Part shown: positions 5,974 through 7,488 of the stretch, piece by piece | How the letters are laid out: each line of letters opens with the position of its first letter | Numbering within the stretch: the stretch's first letter is position 1 | Notes under the pieces: model-generated | The model's input: only the letters and a program-made list of their open reading frames with translations | Databases searched by the model: none | Told to the model about the DNA's origin: nothing | Program-made: the position numbers and the translations under genes | From: DATLSM01 sp049585815 | Lineage (GTDB): Bacteria; Actinomycetota; Thermoleophilia; Solirubrobacterales; 70-9 | Assembly: GCA_049585815.1 (NCBI GenBank) | Contig: JBAVAR010000126.1 | Location: 1-7,488 of the forward strand | Reading direction: 5' to 3' | DNA length: 7,488 bases

Positions 5974-6156
5974 TCAACGACAGGCGCGCCAGGCGTTCAA
6001 GCAAAGCAGCAGGCCGGCCACGAGGAGCAAAACACCGCTCAGCGTGGAACTAGCGGCCAACCGGATGACGCCGATGAAGGCTAGGAGGATGCCGAAGAAG
6101 TATTGGGTTCGCGGTTGGGTTAAAAAGGCGATCATCCGCTGCGAGTCTACCCTCAT
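5974..6156 (-). CDS. Small two-helix membrane protein
   Basis: The 60-residue product begins MRVDSQRMIAFLTQPRTQY and has two predicted membrane helices, about residues 20-34 (FFGILLAFIGVIRLA) and 37-54 (TLSGVLLLVAGLLLCLNA), separated by a very tight turn and ending in a basic tail WRACR. The strong hydrophobic patterning and the QPRTQYFFG motif argue that it is real; similar tiny membrane proteins occur in actinobacteria, with no known function. The start is uncertain. Options are 6198 (74 aa), 6156 (60 aa) and 6135 (53 aa). The upstream GAGAGG lies almost against the ATG at 6156, too close to be ideal. An imperfect inverted repeat TGTCGGTTGA/TCAACGACA (5963-5982) spans the stop codon and may weakly terminate the transcript. 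Confidence 0.55.
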   Translation of the reverse strand: MRVDSQRMIAFLTQPRTQYFFGILLAFIGVIRLAASSTLSGVLLLVAGLLLCLNAWRACR

Positions 6157-6472
6157 TCCTCTCTCGTTTGGGCACTGGATTAGGCAGCAGCGAAGCATGT
6201 CGACCTGAAGCTGGTGAGTCGGCTGGAGTTCGACTCGGGAGCGGTGGCGATGCGGTATCAGCCGAGACAGGCCGGGTCGCGCCGGGATCGGTCACGAACG
6301 GTAAAATAGTGAACTGCTCGGAGCTGACACGCAGGACCATCGAGCGATGCGGCCGCCCAATCCACAAGCGAGGGCACCTCTCTGCGCGAACGGCCGATCG
6401 GTGACCCCAGATGCGTCTCGAACTTTATCCGTGATTTACCGCGCGCTTAGACCCGCGACCTACGTTCGACCC
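6157..6472. other. Intergenic stretch without a supported gene
   Basis: This lies between the divergent small genes and presumably carries their promoters. On the minus strand TATTTT (6304-6309) with GTGTCA (6325-6330) at 15-bp spacing is a poor promoter candidate. The frame upstream of the 6473 start is open back to 6347, but the extra 42 residues look non-coding. Confidence 0.35.
6461..6466 (+). promoter_or_regulatory. Possible -10 box for leaderless transcription of the 6473 gene
   Basis: TACGTT fits TANNNT and sits 6 bases before the ATG. No good -35 box is seen at 16-19 bp spacing. It supports the 6473 start over 6347. Confidence 0.3.
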
Positions 6473-6658
6473 ATGCGGAGGTTCGTCGTTGCGGCGAGGG
6501 AGCAGTCGAAGCCTGTCCGAAAGGACGCGGTCGAGGCCCCTACGGCCGAACATGCGATTGGAAAGGTTGCGACGACCCTGAAGGACAGGAAGCCCGGGAC
6601 CATTTTTGAAGCCTGGCCCAAAGATGAACCTCACTACGTTGTGAAAGTCACGATCTGA
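6473..6658 (+). CDS. Small soluble protein of unknown function
   Basis: The 61-residue product MRRFVVAAREQSKPVRKDAVE... shows an alternating strand at the start (RFVVAAR), then a helix-like stretch EAPTAEHAIGKVATTLKD (24-41) and a C-terminal strand HYVVKVTI (54-61). This beta-alpha-beta layout resembles small stand-alone domains that modify or scaffold other proteins, but I do not recognise the family. No Shine-Dalgarno precedes the ATG. TACGTT at 6461-6466 ends 6 bases before it, the same geometry as at 4559, so translation may be leaderless. The longer in-frame start at 6347 is possible but its added residues look random. No signal peptide or membrane segment is seen. Confidence 0.5.
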   Translation: MRRFVVAAREQSKPVRKDAVEAPTAEHAIGKVATTLKDRKPGTIFEAWPKDEPHYVVKVTI

Positions 6659-6899
6659 TCGCTCAAGGGCCTAAGCAAGGCGCTCGCCACGCGCTCTCTC
6701 CTTCGCTCGACGCGCATGGCGGCGGGGTTTGCGCTCCAACCTGCTGAGATTGAATCCGAATGTCGAAGCGCTGCTAGCCGCATTCAGGCGTCGGGTTTGA
6801 CCGCAACCTTCGTATTTCTCGACAGACAACTCTCCGACCCATGCCACCCTCGACTAAATGGCTCACAGCGTTCGGGGGGGTGATCCCTATTCGATAATC

Positions 6900-7025
6900 C
6901 TACTCGGGCTGGCCCAGGCTGATTGACAGCGATTGCCCCTTCTCGGTGTCGTTGAGCAGAAGGGGACCCTGGCTGGACCCTCCCAGGTTGTCCGACTCAG
7001 ACTGGCTGCGTTTCTTCGCAGCCAT
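6900..7025 (-). CDS. Possible 41-residue small ORF with start codon inside a hairpin
   Basis: On the minus strand ATG at 7025 opens a frame reading MAAKKRSQSESDNLGGSSQG, with 21 further residues to a TAG at 6900-6902. The protein is polar, with a basic start and a short hydrophobic LLL patch. Codons mostly end in G or C, as expected for a real gene in this genome. No Shine-Dalgarno is apparent. The start codon lies inside a 12-bp stem (CAGA + TGGCTGCG with CGCAGCCA + TCTG, 6998-7028), which would hide it from ribosomes unless the RNA opens. I do not recognise the product. It may be a regulated small protein, the start of a truncated gene, or chance. Confidence 0.27.
   Translation of the reverse strand: MAAKKRSQSESDNLGGSSQGPLLLNDTEKGQSLSISLGQPE
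6936..6965. other. Perfect 8-bp stem-loop
   Basis: CCCCTTCT (6936-6943) pairs with AGAAGGGG (6958-6965) around a 14-base loop. No T run follows on either strand, so it is not an obvious terminator. Confidence 0.5.
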
Positions 7026-7028
7026 CTG
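6998..7028. other. Strong stem-loop, 12 bp with one bulge
   Basis: CAGA-C-TGGCTGCG (6998-7010) pairs with CGCAGCCA-TCTG (7017-7028) around TTTCTT; only the C at 7002 is unpaired. No T run follows on either strand. On the minus strand it encloses the ATG at 7025. Confidence 0.6.
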
Positions 7029-7245
7029 GGGGTCAGCACTCTCGAACGCAGACTCTTGCAGACATCTTGCTCTCCTTGGCTCGCTACGGAGATCTGCATC
7101 CGCCTTACCGGATCATACCCTGGCGCGCATGGAACCCCACGGCGAGTTTTCCCCGGCGGCTCATGTGCAAAACGACATTAACGTCAGCCGGCTGCTTGCA
7201 TCCAATTTGCAATGCTGACAAGTAGGTAAGTTTTGCGCTCGTGAC

Positions 7246-7455
7246 TTAATGAAGGCGCGAGCGCACGCGAGCTTTGTCCCGCGCGAGGTCGCGTATGGGG
7301 CGGAGGGTTCGCCCAGGCGAAGACAATGCGCGCAGCTTGAATGGTTTTGGAGAGCCAAAGGCGCGTGAGAACGGCAACCTGCACTGGCCCCGGAGCGGCG
7401 GCTTGACTTGGCCCCACCCGGTCATGGTTGACGTGTCGGTTTGATCATCGCGCAT
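7246..7455 (-). CDS. Doubtful 69-residue ORF with good ribosome binding site
   Basis: The ATG at 7455 is preceded by GGAGG with a 4-base gap, one of the best Shine-Dalgarno matches in the window. The first residues MRDDQTDTSTMTGWGQVKPP look plausible, but the rest is Arg/Pro/Ser-rich without domain character, and other frames are open over the same DNA. It may be the 5' end of a gene that has lost its frame, or chance. Confidence 0.2.
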   Translation of the reverse strand: MRDDQTDTSTMTGWGQVKPPLRGQCRLPFSRAFGSPKPFKLRALSSPGRTLRPIRDLARDKARVRSRLH

Positions 7456-7488
7456 TGGTCCTCCGAACGCCCCCGCGCGGAACGGAGC

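Larger units (their letters stand above)
6659..7488. other. 830-bp stretch without a confident gene
   Basis: No protein family is recognised on either strand. The first 230 bases show nothing I can name. Bases 6936-7028 hold three closely spaced stem-loops, which overlap a possible 41-residue ORF on the minus strand. From about 7180 onward there is GC-rich sequence with small overlapping minus-strand frames, one of which (7246-7455) has a good ribosome binding site but an unconvincing protein. The stretch may be decayed coding DNA or an unannotated RNA region. Confidence 0.45.

Noticed and set aside
1..7488. CRISPR array, toxin-antitoxin pair, restriction system or biosynthetic cluster
   Set aside because: No regularly spaced repeats and no recognisable nuclease, methyltransferase, antitoxin or biosynthetic genes were found on either strand.

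Overview
This window looks like chromosomal DNA from a high-GC actinobacterium, most likely of the Thermoleophilia/Solirubrobacterales type. That placement rests on recalled families and was not searched. Three things support it: a secreted collagen-like protein with a short signal peptide, GXX triplets and a cysteine-containing C-terminal domain, of a kind abundant in that class; a DIP1984-family protein; and two membrane-anchored proteins resembling uncharacterised actinobacterial families.

Layout. Bases 1-1561 are a complete IS66-family insertion sequence. It has a single DDE transposase gene (88-1542, +) and perfect 15-bp terminal inverted repeats starting GTAA. The window begins exactly at its left end. 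Next, on the minus strand, lies the collagen-like gene (1781-2401), bracketed by an exact 22-bp direct repeat (1674-1695 and 2500-2521). Bases 2402-2986 hold no convincing gene. They carry a tRNA-3'-end-like stretch (about 2621-2646, +) and a run of hairpins including a perfect tRNA-type T arm on the minus strand (2866-2966). Two minus-strand genes follow: the DIP1984-family protein (2987-3445) and a membrane-anchored exported protein (3642-4559) whose stop codon overlaps a probable terminator.

Bases 4560-5011 hold a decayed IS3-like transposase C-terminus. A plus-strand gene for a signal-anchored protein (5012-5821) follows, then a small two-helix membrane protein on the minus strand (5974-6156) and a small soluble protein on the plus strand (6473-6658). 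The last 830 bases have no confident gene. They contain a cluster of hairpins, one of which encloses the start codon of a possible 41-residue ORF, and a second weak ORF with a good ribosome binding site.

The genes do not form a recognisable pathway or operon. Orientation changes often, spacing is wide, and one intact and one decayed transposable element plus tRNA-like scars point to an accessory or rearranged region. I do not see a defence system, secondary-metabolite cluster, CRISPR array or other clearly new multi-gene system. The items most worth following up are the bracketed collagen-like gene, the tRNA-like hairpin cluster and the structured small ORF near the right end.
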